Part shown: in pieces, positions 6,959 to 7,433 of the stretch | How positions within the stretch are numbered: position 1 is the first letter of the stretch | Layout: the number at the start of each line of letters is the position of its first letter | Position numbers and translations under genes: made by a program | Source: DAOUBP01 sp034432655 | GTDB lineage: Bacteria > Chloroflexota > Anaerolineae > CG2-30-64-16 | Assembly (NCBI GenBank): GCA_034432655.1 | Contig: DAOUBP010000174.1 | Span: 1 to 7,433, forward strand | DNA length: 7,433 nucleotides | Direction of reading: 5' to 3' | Notes under the pieces: model-generated | The model's input: only the letters and a program-made list of their open reading frames with translations | What the model was told of the DNA's origin: nothing | Databases searched by the model: none

Positions 6959-6987
6959 CTGAATCATTTGCAGCCGCGGCCTGAATC
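6959..6987 (+). repeat. Direct repeat CTGAATC overlapping the BMP-gene promoter
   Basis: CTGAATC occurs at 6959-6965 and 6981-6987, 22 bp apart (about two helical turns), followed by AT and GT respectively. The copies flank the candidate -35 hexamer, and the first overlaps an inverted repeat ATGAT/ATCAT (6954-6958 and 6963-6967). The placement would suit an operator in the divergent ade/BMP region. The repeats are short and could be chance. Confidence 0.3.
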
Positions 6988-6996
6988 GTCTAAAAT
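6968..6996 (+). promoter_or_regulatory. Candidate sigma-70-type promoter for the BMP-family gene
   Basis: TTGCAG (6968-6973) and TAAAAT (6991-6996) are separated by exactly 17 bp. The -10 matches consensus at five of six positions and the -35 begins with the conserved TTG. The predicted start near 7003 leaves a leader of about 200 nt before the ATG at 7205. No better promoter was seen closer to the gene. Confidence 0.5.
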
Positions 6997-7002
6997 GATG
7001 CT

Positions 7003-7204
7003 CGTAAACCTTGTGTTCTCCTCGTGAAGCCGAAAGCTTAATGCCAGATCTGATCTAGTCGGCGCAGAAGGCCAGAGTCATTCCTGACGGTTACCAGAAA
7101 GGTGGTGATCAAGCGAAGAGAAAAAATTTCCCGGTCAAGCCTATCGCGTTCGTTTCTCGGGCAAACAGATTTCCTGTGCACATGTCACAAAAGGAGGAGT
7201 CAGA
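7003..7204 (+). other. Long apparent 5' leader of the BMP-family gene
   Basis: About 200 nt without a credible gene lie between the predicted transcription start and the ATG. Visible structure includes GCCGA/TCGGC (7029-7033, 7059-7063), GTCA/TGAC (7077-7080, 7085-7088) and GAGAAA/TTTCTC (7118-7123, 7153-7158). CTCCTC at 7018-7023 is complementary to GAGGAG at 7194-7199 in the ribosome-binding site. I looked for conserved cores of purine, TPP, cobalamin, SAM, c-di-GMP, guanidine and ZTP riboswitches and recognised none. Its extent depends on the promoter call. Confidence 0.4.
7191..7197 (+). promoter_or_regulatory. Strong Shine-Dalgarno site AAGGAGG
   Basis: AAGGAGG is a near-perfect anti-16S match seven bases before the ATG at 7205. 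It fixes the start of the BMP-family lipoprotein. Confidence 0.85.
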
Positions 7205-7433
7205 ATGTCTCGCAACCGACTTTGGGCGGTTTTCGCCCTTCTGCTTGTTCTGGCAATGATACTCAGTGCCTGCGGCCCCCGGCCGACTCCCACGCCCACC
7301 CCGGCACCCGCTGCTCCTGCGCAGCCCGAGCCGACCACGCCGCCGGCGAAGAAGGTCAAGGCGGCGTTTGTGTACGTGGCGCCGATCGGCGATCTGGGCT
7401 GGACCTGGGCGCATGACCAGGGGCGGTTGATGG
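7205..7433 (+). CDS. BMP/PnrA-family ABC transporter substrate-binding lipoprotein (5' part only)
   Basis: 76 codons are present before the window ends. Residues 1-22 are a lipoprotein signal peptide: basic MSRNR, a hydrophobic run, then lipobox LSAC with Cys23 as the lipidated residue. A PTPTPTPAP linker (about 27-35) tethers the domain to the membrane. The mature domain begins with KKVKAAFVYVAPIGDLGWTWAHDQGR, split here as the first beta strand (KAAFVYVAP) and the GDLGW-x-WAHDQGR substrate-pocket segment typical of the BMP family (Med/TmpC/PnrA), which bind purine nucleosides or related solutes for ABC importers. Full members are about 330-400 residues, so most of the gene lies outside the window. 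The gene is divergent from adenine deaminase, consistent with a purine substrate, though BMP proteins in this setting can bind other ligands. Permease and ATPase genes would be expected downstream. Confidence 0.88.
   Translation, partial: MSRNRLWAVFALLLVLAMILSACGPRPTPTPTPAPAAPAQPEPTTPPAKKVKAAFVYVAPIGDLGWTWAHDQGRLM

Noticed and set aside
7036..7063. TPP-riboswitch-like words (AATGCCAG and CTGATCT) in the transporter leader
   Set aside because: The words are in the wrong order for the TPP aptamer, and the rest of the conserved core is absent.
7102..7416. 104-aa open frame beginning in the transporter leader
   Set aside because: It has no ribosome-binding site of its own that is better than AAGGAGG at 7191-7197, and it runs out of frame through the lipoprotein signal peptide.

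Overview
The window is GC-rich bacterial DNA with five protein genes, two of them at the window edges. Its style suggests Chloroflexota (Anaerolineae or a related class): a lipoprotein with a Pro/Thr-rich linker after the lipid-attachment cysteine, a GH38/57-type hydrolase fused to a fibronectin type III domain, a secreted domain of a kind common in that phylum, and GTGCCTGGCAC-type palindromic repeats. The taxonomic call is inference from style and family recall, not from a marker gene.

Layout. (1) 2-226, +: a small unrecognised protein, possibly cut by the window edge. (2) 265-1785, +: a large exported, probably lipid-anchored protein with two recognisable modules and a six-cysteine tail. 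(3) 1788-2076: a non-coding block that begins two bases after that stop codon. It is bounded by 36-nt imperfect terminal inverted repeats and filled with nested inverted repeats; it is a candidate MITE/foldback element or large structured RNA. (4) 2131-2148: a perfect extended -10 box placed so that transcription should start on the A of the next ATG, which implies a leaderless mRNA. (5) 2146-5205, +: a 1019-aa GH38/GH57-superfamily hydrolase with a C-terminal FN3 domain. Between its catalytic half and its beta-sandwich half it carries an in-frame 45-bp palindromic repeat. (6) 5138-6850, -: adenine deaminase, convergent with the hydrolase and overlapping its 3' end by 68 bp. (7) 6851-7204: a divergent regulatory region with a promoter for each side and an apparent leader of about 200 nt on the right. 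(8) 7205-7433+, +: the start of a BMP/PnrA-type ABC-transporter lipoprotein, cut by the window end.

Functionally, the right part reads as purine salvage. The BMP-type binding lipoprotein probably captures nucleosides outside the cell, and adenine deaminase converts adenine to hypoxanthine inside it. The hydrolase and the secreted protein have no obvious pathway link to these or to each other. The most unusual features are the two repeat elements (one intergenic, one translated inside an enzyme gene) and the leaderless extended -10 promoter.
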